Origin: Aplectana chamaeleonis
Lineage: Eukaryota; Nematoda; Chromadorea; Rhabditida; Cosmocercidae
NCBI GenBank assembly: GCA_029168955.1
Contig: JAPDOI010000416.1
Coordinates: 278,001-342,000, forward strand
Reading direction: 5' to 3'
DNA: 64,000 nt
Every line of letters starts with the position of its first letter. The first letter of the stretch is position 1. Positions 49,042 to 60,119 of the stretch are shown here, in pieces. A program made the translations under genes and the position numbers. Below the pieces are notes generated by a model, which was given only the letters and a program-made list of their open reading frames with translations, ran no database searches and had not been told where the DNA came from.

Positions 49042-49263
49042 TTAGTCCCGGAAAGTGACTGCTACGACGGCCTCTCCAAATGTAGTGCGCAGAAACTCAA
49101 CGGGATCATCGTACTGTGGTGCAGCAGTTCCTAGAACAATAATCTCTCTGCATTCAACTGCTAAACTGTAACACAAAACGCATACCTCGCTTTGTAGGCT
49201 TCGATCTGTTCCATCTGGTTTTCCGCGTCGTCGCTTCGAGCCTTCCCATGCGAAATATCTCAA
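49042..49263 (-). CDS. Possible exon(s) of an unknown host gene
   Basis: A 73-codon minus-strand frame ends in CREIIVLGTAAPQYDDPV and EAVVAVTFRD then stop. An overlapping frame gives ARSDDAENQMEQIEAYKA, ending at a plausible donor AG/GTATGC near 49183. The composition looks more protein-like than the surrounding noise, and the two stretches could be neighbouring exons. However, the space between them (about 30 bp) is short for an intron, and I recognise no family. It may equally be chance or a relic. Confidence 0.2.
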   Translation of the reverse strand: MRYFAWEGSKRRRGKPDGTDRSLQSEVCVLCYSLAVECREIIVLGTAAPQYDDPVEFLRTTFGEAVVAVTFRD

Positions 49264-50085
49264 AAATTTCTGGAAACTAGAACCTGTTCAAGTCACAAAC
49301 GTCGTGAGCCTATGTTGCAAACGAAGATTTATAAGTTGGCTGTGTTTAAACTGTAGCAACAAGTATGAGAGTAGCGTATTATTGAAAAAAGCTGTTTTGT
49401 GAATTCCTTGTCAAGTGTACACACTATGCACATTTTATGCATACATTAAGATGCAAAAGCTACTTCTCAACTTAAAGGCCGCAGACACGCTCGAAAACGT
49501 TGTTGGGAAAACTACTGGGGTCGTATGGCCCTTAGTAGAACGCTCGCGCCGTTGGCAGCGTCAAAAACTAGTCTAAACTACTAAACTTGAGCATTGGAGG
49601 TCGGAAGATTTCGTCAACCCAGCCCACGAGCTTCGACAACCCCGCCTCCAAATACGAACTCGCCCAGATTGATTCTTCGATTACAGTCACTGTGGCTGGT
49701 TTTTGATGCTTACAATTAGGTGAGTGTTCTAGTACAGGCTGCAGGAGTCTATCGGCTCCGCCATCTCAACCGCTTTGTCGCTAATGTTCACTGCTTCAAC
49801 CGCGCGCAGTGTAACTCGTCCATTTTTACCCGATATCAGACGCAACCGTTATTCCTATAATTGCTTACAATTTCCGTTTGTTTTTTCGTTAGCTCCCATT
49901 ACTACCTGCTCCAAACATTTGATTTATGTCATGACATCGATACCATTTTCAAGCGTGTCTGCTGCCTTTAGAACACTTTTCTGGACACAGCAAAAAAATC
50001 ACTAGTGGTCCCTATTCGCTATTAGGTGAAGCTCGCGCACTAGTCGGAGATGCAGTCGAAACAATACAATTTCGATCATCAACTT
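49264..50085. other. Spacer, nothing recognised
   Basis: About 820 bp of mixed composition. The longest frame (49775-50005, plus) has no domain. I see no tandem structure, terminal repeats or tRNA. Confidence 0.5.
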
Positions 50086-50087
50086 GG

Positions 50088-50109
50088 TCCAGGCAGTGCA
50101 TTGCCTGGA
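50088..50109. repeat. Small inverted repeat (8-bp arms, 6-nt loop)
   Basis: TCCAGGCA, loop GTGCAT, TGCCTGGA. It lies at the left margin of the diverged 124-bp repeats. Function unknown. Confidence 0.6.
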
Positions 50110-50640
50110 TCATATTTCGTTCGATCTCGCAAGCTCTGCGCTCCTTTCTCTACCCGGAACATTCCAAATCAGACCCAAAATTCCAAAATTTCCTCATATG
50201 CCTCGTCAAAACCTTTTGCAAGCTACGCACTTTTTGCAATTGTGCAAAATACTTCAGGAGCCAAGCCTATTTTAAGGAACATCGAAAATACGTATTCAGA
50301 ATTCAATTTCCCAAGCACTCATTTTGCTCTTGCGCGCACTCCTAAAGCCCTGCCCACTTTTCGGCGCATCTAAAACACCTCTTCGAAACTATGCACACCT
50401 ACAACATCGCTCCAGATGTTTCTTCAAATCCCAAAGCACATTTTGCTGTTCTGCGTACTCCTGGCTAAGCTCCTCACACTTTTAGAAATATTGAAAACAC
50501 TCCATTGGAACCCTTCCACACATCCAACGACAATGCACACCTTATTTCAAACTTCTACCCACTTTTTGCCCTTGTGCGCACTCTCCCTGAAGCACCGCCC
50601 ACTTTCGGTAAATTGAAAACTAGCCTCCGAAGCCTTTACA
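50110..50640. repeat. Degenerate left edge of the 124-bp satellite
   Basis: About four to five units recognisable only by landmarks: a TTTTGC-TTGTGCGCACTCC-like string near 50235, 50327, 50446 and 50570, followed by AAGC and C-rich CCCAC-TTTC and by GAAAA. Spacing is 90-124 bp. Similarity to the main array rises steadily toward 50640. This is the pattern expected of a satellite margin that escapes homogenisation. Confidence 0.75.
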
Positions 50641-53600
50641 CACCTCCAGCCTGATTCCCCATACTTTTTCACATTTTAAAGCATTTTCTTGCCGTTGTGC
50701 GCACTCCTGTCGAGGCCCCGCCCACATTCCGGAACATTGAAAACTTTCCCTCGAAGTCCTCACAGACTTCCAGCCTGACTCCCCATACTTTTTCAAATTT
50801 CAAAGCATTTTCTTGCCGTTGTGCGCACTCCTGCCGAAGCCCGGCCACTTTCCGGAACATTGAAAACTTGCCCTCGAAGCCCTCACAGACTTCCAGACTG
50901 ATTCCCCATACTTTTTCAAATTTCAAAGCATTTTCTTGCCGTTGTGCGCACTCCTGTCGAGGCCCCGCCCACATTCCGGAACATTGAAAACTTGCCCTCG
51001 AAGCCCTCACAGACTTCCAGACTGATTCCCCATACTTTTTCAAATTTCAAAGCATTTTCTTGCCGTTGTGCGCACTCCTGCCGAAGCCCGGCCACTTTCC
51101 GGAACATTGAAAACTTGCCCTCGAAGCCCTCACAGACTTCCAGACTGATTCCCCATACTTTTTCAAATTTCAAAGCATTTTCTTGCCGTTGTGCGCACTC
51201 CTGTCGAGGCCCCGCCCACATTCCGGAACATTGAAAACTTGCCCTCGAAGCCCTCACAGACTTCCAGACTGATTCCCCATCCTTTTTCAAATTTCAAAGC
51301 ATTTTCTTGCCGTTGTGCGCACTCCTGCCGAAGCCCCGGCCACATTCCGTAACATTGAAAACTTGCCCTCGAAGCCCTCACAGACTTCCAGCCTGATTCC
51401 CCATACTTTTTCAAATTTCAAAGCATTTTCTTGCCGTTGTGCGCACTCCTGTCGAGGCCCCGCCCACATTCCGGAACATTGAAAACTTGCCCTCGAAGCC
51501 CTCACAGACTTCCAGCCTGATTCCCCATACTTTTTCAAATTTCAAAGCATTTTCTTGCCGTTGTGCGCACTCCTGTCGAGGCCCCGCCCACATTCCGGAA
51601 CATTGCACTGCCTCGAAGCCCCTCACAGACTTCCAGACTGATCCCCCATACTTTTTCAAATTTCAAAGCATTTTCTTGCCGTTGTGCGCACTCCTGCCGA
51701 AGCCCGGCCCCTTTCCGGAACATTTAAAACTTGCCCTCGAAGCCCTCACAGACTTCCAGCCTGATTCCCCATACTTTTCAAATTTCAAAGCATTTTCTTG
51801 CCGTTGTGCACTCCTGTCGAGGCCCCGCCACATTCCGGAACATTGGAAAACTTGCCCTCGAAGCCCTCTCACACAGACTTCAGCCTGATTCCCATACTTT
51901 TTCAAATTTCAAAGCATTTTCTTGCCGTTGTGCGCACTCCTGTCGAGGCCCCCCCACATTCCGGAACATTGAAAAACTTGCCCTCGAAGCCCTCACAGAC
52001 TTCCAGACTGATTCCCCATACTTTTTCAAATTTCAAAGCATTTTCTTGCCGTTGTGCGCACTCCTGCCGAAGCCCGGCCACTTTCCGGAACATTTAAACT
52101 TGCCCTCGAAGCCCTCACAGACTTCCAGCCTGATTCCCCATACTTTTCAAATTTCAAAGCATTTTCTTGCCGTTGTGCGCACTCCTGTCGAGGCCCCGCC
52201 CACATTCCGGAACATTGAAAACTTGCCCTCAAGCCCTCACAGACTTCCAGCCTGATTCCCCATACTTTTTCAAATTTCAAAGCATTTTCTTGCCGTTGTG
52301 CCGCACTCCTGCCGAAGCCCCGGCCACATTCCGGAACATTGAAAACTTTCCATCGAAGCCCTCACAGACTTCCAGCCTGATTCCCCATACTTTTTCAATT
52401 CTCAAAGCATTTTCTTGCCGTTGTGCGCACTCCTGTCGAGGCCCCGCCCACATTCCGGAACATTGAAAACTTTCCCTCGAAGCCCTCACAGACTTCCAGC
52501 CTGATTCCCCATACTTTTTCAAATTTCAAAGCATTTTCTTGCCGTTGTGCGCACTCCTGCCGAAGCCCGGCCACTTTCCGGAACATTGAAAACTTGCCCT
52601 CGAAGCCCTCACAGACTTCCAGCCTGATTCCCCATACTTTTTCAAATTTCAAAGCATTTTCTTGCCGTTGTGCGCACTCCTGTCGAGGCCCCGCCCACAT
52701 TCCGGAACATTGAAAACTTGCCCTCGAAGCCCTCACAGACTTCCAGCCTGATTCCCCATACTTTTTCAAATTTCAAAGCATTTTCTTGCCGTTGTGCGCA
52801 CTCCTGTCGAGGCCCCGCCCACATTCCGGAACATTGAAAACTTTGCCCTCGAAGCCCTCACAGACTTCCAGCCTGATTCCCCATACTTTTTCAAATTTCA
52901 AAGCATTTTCTTGCCGTTGTGCGCACTCCTGTCGAGGCCCCGCCCACATTCCGGAACATTGAAAACTTGCCCTCGAAGCACTCACAGACTTCCAGCCTGA
53001 TTCCCCATACTTTTTCAAATTTCAAAGCATTTTCTTGCCGTTGTGCGCACTCCTGCCGAAGCCCCGCCCACATTACGGACCATTGCAAACTTTCCCTCGA
53101 AGCCCTCACAGACTTCCAGCCTGATTCCCCATACTTTTTCAAATTTCAAAGCATTTTCTTGCCGTTGTGCGCACTCCTGCCGAAGCCCCGCCCACATTCC
53201 GGAACATTGAAAACTTTCCCTCGAAGCCCTCACAGACTTCCAGCCTGATTCCCCATACTTTTTCAAATTTCAAAGCCTTTTTTTGCCACTGTGCGCACTC
53301 CTGTCGAAGCCCCGCCCACATTCCGGAACATTGAAAACTTTCCCTCGAAGCCCTCACAGACTTCCAGCCTGATTCCCCATACTTTTTCAAATTTCAAAAC
53401 ACTTTTTTGCCGCTGTGCGCACTCCTGTCGAGGCCCCGCCCACATTCCGGAACATTGAAAACTTGCCCTCGAAGCCCTCACAGACTTCCAGCCTGATTCC
53501 CCATACTTTTTCAAATTTCAAAGCATTTTCTTGCCGTTGTGCGCACTCCTGCCGAAGCCCCGCCCACATTACGGACCATTGAAAACTTTCCCTCGAAGCC

Positions 53601-53940
53601 CTCACAGACTTCCAGCCTGATTCCCCATACTTTTTCAAATTTCAAAGCATTTTCTTGCCGTTGTGCGCACTCCTGCCGAAGCCCCGCCCACATTCCGGAA
53701 CATTGAAAACTTTCCCTCGAAGCCCTCACAGACTTCCAGCCTGATTCCCCATACTTTTTCAAATTTCAAAGCCTTTTTTTGCCACTGTGCGCACTCCTGT
53801 CGAAGCCCCGCCCACATTCCGGAACATTGAAAACTTTCCCTCGAAGCCCTCACAGACTTCCAGCCTGATTCCCCATACTTTTTCAAATTTCAAAACACTT
53901 TTTTGCCGCTGTGCGGACTCCTGCTGAAGCCCCGACCACT
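50641..53940. repeat. 124-bp satellite (about 26-27 units)
   Basis: Units contain TTCTTGCCGTTGTGCGCACT, GGAACATTGAAAACTT, CCTCACAGACTTCCAG and CCCCATACTTTTTCAAATTT. Two unit types alternate at the left: type A (TGTCGAGGCCCCGCCCACATT, 124 bp) and type B (TGCCGAAGCCCGGCCACTTT, 123 bp), giving 247-bp dimers at 50706/50830, 50953/51077 and 51200/51325. At the right a four-unit block is duplicated: TTTTTTTGCCACTGTGCG at about 53279 and 53775, and AAAACACTTTTTTGCCGC at about 53396 and 53892, 496 bp apart. Indels cluster at 51600-52320. Period 124 is not a multiple of three, so the open frames on both strands are not genes. Confidence 0.96.
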
Positions 53941-54310
53941 TCCCATCCCTTTCCTTTCACGCCTTTAAAGCTTCCTACTTGTTTCCTTCAAAGCTACCCA
54001 TCCAACTGAATCCCTACACACCTTCCACAACATTCTGCACATGCCTTCATCAACCGACGGTCAACATCCGTTTTCAATAAGTAATACTGTTATTCTTGCT
54101 AATACACCTAGCGTAAACAACGCAGGCAATCATAAAAAGGGATGTACACACAGGAGACACAAGGGGAACACAGAACCATGCAGTGGAAAGAAAGAAAAAT
54201 AATGAAATCATTAAAAAAGCGAGATGACACGGAAACTGCAGCAGAAATAATCGACGATTCAGGCGTGAAGTTGAATGTGTCCTCGCCGCTACACACCACA
54301 CATTTTCTTT
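53941..54310. other. Right flank of the 124-bp satellite, nothing recognised
   Basis: The last satellite unit decays after GACTCCTGCTGAAGCCCC. The following 370 bp has no repeat or domain that I recognise. Confidence 0.5.
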
Positions 54311-54317
54311 CACGTCT

Positions 54318-54553
54318 GCGCGCGGTTGGTCCTAAAGTTGCGCGGTTTCTGCCCGCTTTGCAAAGTTGCGCGCGGTCCGAACGGAAAGAGGTGAGAGCCG
54401 TGAAAAGGGCAAAAGCGGTCGGAACGCTCGCAACTTTTCAAGATCGTACTGACCGCGTTCTTTGCGCGCGGTCAGCCCTATTCTGTTTTTTGCGCTCGAT
54501 CGAAACGGTTCATGCGCGCGGTCGGTACTAAGGGCGAAATTTGGCCCGCGGTC
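54318..54553. repeat. Cluster of GCGCGCGGTC motifs
   Basis: Five copies in 236 bp: 54318 (last base T), 54368, 54464, 54514 and 54544 (GCCCGCGGTC), with intervals 50, 96, 50 and 30. A further partial copy, TTGCGCGGTTT, is near 54340. One copy is part of an inverted pair, CTGACCGCG (54449-54457) and CGCGGTCAG (54467-54475). The cluster is GC-rich and CpG-rich in AT-rich surroundings, roughly 0.7-0.9 kb upstream of the kinase exon. It could be a regulatory or CpG-rich promoter region, or another short repeat. Confidence 0.6.
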
Positions 54554-54569
54554 GAGTCTATTTTCTGTC

Positions 54570-55214
54570 CGAGGATCATGCTAGTTTTATTTTTTATCGC
54601 TCGTTACTGTTTTTTATTATTTTTTGTCATCGATTAACATTTTTATTAGTTTATTTTTTTCCTTGCCCACTTTACTGCTTGTTTACATTTTGAACCATTT
54701 TATCATCATAGTCACATATCATATCAAACTTTCAATCACTAGTATGGAATATTTATTTTCTAATATTTATTATTTTCATCAATTTACAATTTAAAGTTTT
54801 TCTCCAATACCTCCCCCTTTATACTGCTTGCTCATATCTTACTCGTGCTTTATAATTACAGCAGCTGATTATAAATTAATCTGTCAATTTCCTTCATGAA
54901 ATCTCCAGTAGGTTTACCGTTACTCTGTTCTTTGCGCAATCATTATTGGGCCACTTGGATGAGCGCCAAGACTCTTCTGTACGAGCTATGCTAGCGTCGC
55001 TAACATTGGAGGTGCGAGCGCAGATAATTAGGTGTAAGCGAAGAAGCGATTTTTCGGTTCTCCGTTGGCGAAGTCGATTGGAACAGGGTGTACAAGGGCC
55101 TGATTTTACACGGATCTTATAGAAAATGGGATTTTATAGAGTTTCGTTTTTGTAATATCAATGTATTCATTTTATGCTGTGTAGTTAGGTTATTTCTTGT
55201 TTGATCAATTACAG
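54570..55214. other. AT-rich DNA and intron end before the kinase exon
   Basis: Poly-T-rich sequence to about 54890, then mixed sequence. It ends in CAATTACAG at 55206-55214, a usable 3' splice site. I find no upstream coding exon here. Confidence 0.5.
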
Positions 55215-55327
55215 GTGAAATTGTGAAAGCAGATTTCCACGATTTGGAGTTCATTTCTGATATTGGAAATGGAAGCTGTGGACACGTCTCAAAGATGAGC
55301 TACAGAGGCCATGTGATGGCCGTTAAG
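55215..55327 (+). CDS. Exon of a MAP2K7-like dual-specificity kinase (glycine loop to VAIK lysine)
   Basis: 113 bp between a 3' splice site (TTACAG, ends 55214) and a 5' splice site (AAG/GTATTG, GT at 55328). The frame enters in phase 1 and leaves in phase 0. The product reads ADFHDLEFISDIGNGSCGHV and then SKMSYRGHVMAVK. GNGSCG is the glycine-rich ATP loop (GxGxxG) and the final AVK holds the ATP-binding lysine of subdomain II. The wording around the loop is closest to the JNK-pathway kinase kinase MAP2K7/MKK7, from memory. The following kinase exons are not found before the repeats begin, so the rest lies outside the window or this is a fragment. If the donor is not used, the frame stays open to 55459 without kinase-like sequence. 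Confidence 0.62.
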
Positions 55328-55590
55328 GTATTGCAGCGTAAAACGTTCTACATTGTATATTCTCCGGCAAGCTCTTTTGAAACCGAAGTATGTTCTATCT
55401 CTTACAAGGAAACCACAATAAGTGATAGTGACCGTTCCAAATCAAATGTACTTTTCTAGAACCACTTTCGGACGAAAAGTCCGAATATGTCCATCGCAGC
55501 TGCCTAGACCCACTGTGAAAAAAGTTATAGGCATTTTTTCTCTGATTTTCGTACCTATTGTACCCTCCAAAAAGCGCATTATTTTTACGA
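55328..55590. other. Putative intron start, nothing recognised
   Basis: Sequence after the donor GTATTG. No second kinase exon is recognised. Confidence 0.4.
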
Positions 55591-55591
55591 A

Positions 55592-56260
55592 AATCCGGAA
55601 ACGGACTTCATAATCGTGTTCAGCGCCCAAAACTACCCCACTAAGCAAAGTTTGGTTGAAGGAACATTTTCCAAACTTTGCGCAGACTAACAGCGTTTTG
55701 GACTTGTACGGATTTTCGGTTGGGCGTTTATTTATACCAATTAGAGGGCTCTCGAAGCGTTTTAGAAAAATATTCCAGATTTGACTAAAAACTCGCTTTG
55801 GGGAGTTATTTGGGGTGCTGATCACGAATCTGAGGTTCATTTATCGATTTTCCGAAGTTTTCGACTGTATTCATTCACAGATTCCCATCGGGGGAGAATT
55901 TTATGGCAAATCGCGAGTTTTGGCGATTTCCGGAGTGCTGCTATAGATCATGCTGAAAATATTTCTCTGGAGGTTATTTGGAGTGCTGAGCGCGAATCTG
56001 ATGTCAGTTTATCGATTTTTGGCAGATTACGGTGGGTATACTGTAGTTCGGTCAAAGTCTCAGATTTGTCTCAAAGTTTCTATGTGGGGGTTATTTGGGG
56101 AGCTGAATACGAATTCGATGTCCATTTGTCGATTATCGGAATATTGAGGTAGGTTTTGCCTCCTAAATGGCATGTTACCTACCGTAACCCACGGTAAACC
56201 TGAAAATTTCGACAAGCGAATCCCAGATTCGTGTTCAGCACCCCAGATTACCCCTACATA
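55592..56260. repeat. Dispersed motif of about 55 bp, three direct and two inverted copies
   Basis: Core GGGGTTATTTGGGGTGCTGA followed by CACGAATCTGA and TTTATCGATTTT. Plus-strand copies are at about 55798-55853, 55969-56025 and 56085-56140. Inverted copies are at about 55592-55645 and 56206-56260, so the cluster is bounded by outward-facing inverted copies. All five translate in one frame to a similar peptide, of the type GVIWGAEHESDVHLSIF, which may simply follow from DNA similarity. Possibly a foldback-type element inside the kinase intron. Confidence 0.65.
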
Positions 56261-56309
56261 CATGTTTTTTAGCAAAATCCGAAAAAAAAAATTAAAAACA
56301 CTTTAAAAA

Positions 56310-57085
56310 TTCCATGGGGGGTACCCTTACTTTCTTCTTCTTGTCAGCCATGAACAGAGCATCGCATCAGAGGCGTAGAAAGCTAGCCACCTCACGCGGC
56401 TTGTACCATATATCTCGAGCAGACAAGGTTGTAGGCCTGGCCGGACATGAAAATAGATGCAATGAATCATGTCCAGTACATTCACAATCGGGGCATTTAT
56501 CTGGGACTGACTGATCAATCCGATGAGTGTAGGCCTTCAGATATCTGGAGTGACCGCATCGCAGACCAGCGAGGATTGTTCGGGTACGTCTCGGTAGTCC
56601 AGCTTCGTTGTCGTCGACTCGTGGGGGCACGCCGCCATAGATTAAGTTGGGCTGAGCATCAGACAGGTACTCTGCCACGAACCGCGTATGCTCAGCCATC
56701 TGGAGTCTTCTTCGCGATAGCTCGGATGTAGTCCAGCGTTGTTGATCGACTGCAGACAGAGAAGCACTGAGCGGCGTGCGTATGCTTCTTGGGTGGGGGC
56801 CAGACGACAGAAGATGGTAATTTGGATGGATCGGGCTCTTGACAATATTCATGAGAAGCTGCTGAGACTGGAGTAAGCAGTGCTCTTTCACGGGAAGTAG
56901 GCCGGTTTCCTGATGAAGATGCGGAATAGGCGTCGACTTGTGACATCCATTGATAAGCCTGAGGGCAGTATTCTCTGTTGTCTGCAACCTGCACCAAGAG
57001 GATTCAGAGAGATGTCTGGTCCATATAGGGGCACCATATTCCAAGACCGGCTGCACCATGGCCCTATCATTCCATAGTAATAAAG
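56310..57085 (-). mobile_element. 5'-truncated non-LTR retrotransposon (Jockey/CR1-like 3' end)
   Basis: Only the end of the reverse transcriptase ORF and a short 3' tail remain, as usual for target-primed insertions. The coding part is described separately. The tail on the minus strand is AAGAAGAAGAAAGTAAGGG near 56323-56341, with no long poly(A). The 5' break is near 57085, where a tetranucleotide microsatellite starts. Confidence 0.72.
56367..57084 (-). pseudogene. C-terminal part of non-LTR reverse transcriptase polyprotein (truncated)
   Basis: About 235 codons without a stop, the open frame beginning upstream of the first Met at 57059. MVQPVLEYGAPIW and LQTTENTALRLINGC are the conserved region just after the RT thumb in Jockey/CR1/I-type elements (compare the common pattern PVLEYAAPVW). 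Near the end, CPDCECTGHDSLHLFSC is the C-terminal CX2CX8HX3C-type zinc motif, followed by the usual ARDIWYKPREVASFL. The catalytic RT core and endonuclease are missing. The frame is intact, so the insertion is fairly young. It may belong to the same family as the endonuclease relic at 47461-48345, but the two do not overlap. Confidence 0.82.
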
Positions 57086-57096
57086 GAGAGTGGTGT

Positions 57097-57130
57097 CCGT
57101 CCGTCCGTCAGTCAGTCAGTCCGTCAGTTT
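57097..57130. repeat. Tetranucleotide microsatellite (CCGT)n/(CAGT)n
   Basis: GTCCGTCCGTCCGTCAGTCAGTCAGTCCGTCAG, a short run of two related 4-bp units, directly upstream of the truncated end of the non-LTR element. Confidence 0.85.
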
Positions 57131-60119
57131 ACGGTGTGCATTCTGTAATTGCAGACTTTTCTGTTTTACAAGGGGTAAGCCCGAAACAATCAAACGGGAC
57201 GTCGTAGAAAGTCAGCGGGACCCAGCGAGAGTGCGCCGGACGCCGTAGGTAGTGTACGGAACCCTTTTAGGAGTGCGCCGAACGCCATAGAAAGTGTGCA
57301 GGACCCATGTAAGAGTGCGCCGGACGCCATAGAAAGTGTGCGGGACCCATGTAAGAGTGCGCCGGACGCCAGAGAAAGTGTACGGGACCCAGGTGAGAGT
57401 ACGCCGGACGCCATAGAATGTGTACGGAACCCATTCAGGAGTGCGCCGGACGCCGAAGAAAATGTGCGGGACCCATTTAAGAGCGCCGGACGCCAGAGAA
57501 AGTGTGCGGGACCCATGTTAGAGTACGCCGGACGCCATAGAAAGTGTACGGAACCCATTCAAGAGTGCGCCGGACGCCGAAGAAAGTGCGCGGGACCCAT
57601 GCTAGAGTACGCCGGACGCCATAGAAAGTGTACGGAACCCATTTAGGAGTGCGCAGAACGCCATAGAAAGTGTGCGGGACCAATGTAAGAGTGCGCCGGA
57701 CGCCATCGAAAGTGTACGGGACCCATGTTAGAGTGTGCCGGACGCCATAGAAAGTGTACGGTACCCATTTAGGAGTGCGCCGAACGCCATAGAAAGTGTG
57801 CAGGACCCATGTAAGAGCGCGCCGGTCGCCATAGAAAGTGTGTGGGACTCATGTTAGAGTGTGCCGGACGCTGTAGAAAGTGTACTGAACCCATTTAGGA
57901 GTGCGCCGAACGCCATAGAAAGTGTACGGGACCAATGCAAGAGTGCGCCGGACGCCATAGAAAGTGTGCGGGACCCATGTTAGAGTACGCCGGACGCCAT
58001 AGAAAGTGTACGGAACCCATTTAGGAGTGCGCCGAACGCCATAGAATGTGTGCGGAACCCATTCAAGAGTGCGCCGGACGCCGAAGAAAGTGCGCGGGAC
58101 CCATGCTAGAGTACGCCGGACGCCATAGAAAGTGTGCGGGACCCATGTTAGAGTGCGCCAGACGCCATAGAAAGTCTGCGGAACCCATTTAGGAGGCCGA
58201 ACGACATAGAAAATGTGCGGACCCATGTTAGAGTGCGCCGGACGCCATAGAAAGTGTACGGAACCCATTCAGGAGTGCGCCGGACGCCATAGAAAGTGTA
58301 CGGAACCCATTCAAGAGTGCGCCGGACGCCGAAGAAAGTGCGCGGGACCCATGCTAGAGTACGCCGGACGCCATAGAAAGTGCACGGAACCCATTTAGGA
58401 GTGTGTCGAACGCCACAGAAAGTGTGCGGGACCAATGTAAGAGTGCGCCGGACGCCATCGAAAGTGTACGGGACCCATCTTAGAGTGTGCCGGACGCCAT
58501 AGAAAGTGTACGGTACCCATATAGGAGTGCGCCGAACGCCATAGAAAGTGTTCGGGACCCATGTAAGAGCGCGCCGGACGCCATAGAAAGTGTGTGGGAC
58601 CCATGTTAGAGTGTGCCGGACGCTGTAGAAAGTGTACTGAACCCATTTAGGAGTGCGCCGAACGCCATAGAAAGTGTACGGGACCCTTTTAGGAGTGCGC
58701 CGAACGCCATAGAAAGTGTGCGGGACCCATGTTAGAGCGCGCCGGACACCATAGGAAGTGTACGGAACCCTTTTAGGAGTGCGCCGAACGCCATAGAAAG
58801 TGTGCAGGACCCATTCAAGAGTGCGCCGGACGCCGAAGAAAGTGTACGGGACCCATTTAGAGTGCGCAGAACGCCATAAAAAGTGTGCGGGACCAATGTA
58901 AGAGTGCGCTGGACGCCATCGAAAGTGTACGGTACCCATTTAGGAGTGCGCCGAACGACATAGAAAATGTGCGGACCCATGTCAGAGTGCGCCGGACGCC
59001 ATAGAAAGTGTACGGAACCCATTCAGGAGTGCGCCGGACGCCATAGAAAGTGTGCGGGACCCATTCAAGAGTGCGCCGGACGCCGAAGAAAGTGCGCGGG
59101 ACCCATGCTAGAGTACGCCGGACGCCATAGAAAGTGTACGGGACCCATGTTAGAGTGTGCCGGACGCCATAGAAAGTGTACGGTACCCATATAGGAGTGC
59201 GCCGAACGCCATAGAAAGTGTTCGGGACCCATGTAAGAGCGCGCCGGACGCCATAGAAAGTGTGTGGGACCCATGTTAGAGTGTGCCGGACGCTGTAGAA
59301 AGTGTACTGAACCCATTTAGGAGTGCGCCGAACGCCATAGAAAGTGTACGGGACCAATGTAAGAGTGCGCCGGACGCCATAGAAAGTGTGCGGGACCCAT
59401 GTTAGAGTACGCCGGACGCCATAGAAAGTGTACGGAACCCATTTAGGAGTGCGCCGAACGCCATAGAATGTGTGCGGGACCCATGTTAGAGTGCACCGGA
59501 CTCCGTAGGAAGTGTACGGAACCCATTTAGGAGTGCGCCGAACGCCATAGAAAGTGTGCGGGACCAATGTAAGAGCGTGCCGGACGCCATAGAAAGTGTA
59601 CGGAACCCATTTAGGAGTGCGCCGAACGCCATAGAAAGTGTGCGGGACCCATGTAAGAGTGCGCCGGACGCCATAGAAAGTGTACGGAACCCTTTTAGAA
59701 GTGCGCCGAACGCCATAGAAAGTGTGCGGGACCCATGTTAGAGTGCGCCGGACGCCGTAGGAAGTGTACGGAACCCTTTTAGAAGTGCGCCGAACGCCAT
59801 AGAAAGTTTGCAGGACCCATGTAAGAGTGCGCCGGACGCCATAGAAAGTGTACGGAACCCATTTGGGAGTGCGCCGAGCGCCATAGAAAGTGTACGGGAC
59901 CCATGTTAGAGTGTGCCGGACGCCATAGAAAGTGTACGGTACCCATTTAGGAGTGCGCCGAACGTCATAGAAAGTGTGCGGGGCCCATGTAAGAGCGCGC
60001 CGGACGCCATAGAAAGTGTACGGGACCCATGTTAGAGTGTGCCGGACGCCGTAGAAAGTGTACGGAACCCATTTAGGAGTGCGCCGAACGCCATAGAAAG
60101 TGTGCGGGACCCATGTAAG

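Noticed and set aside
50669..53886. 83- and 124-codon minus-strand frames as a gene family
   Set aside because: They recur every 124 bp and stop after two to three units because 124 is not divisible by three.
54142..54531. 129-codon plus-strand frame as an upstream exon of the kinase
   Set aside because: No kinase or docking motif. It runs through the GC-rich repeated-motif cluster, which explains the lack of stops.
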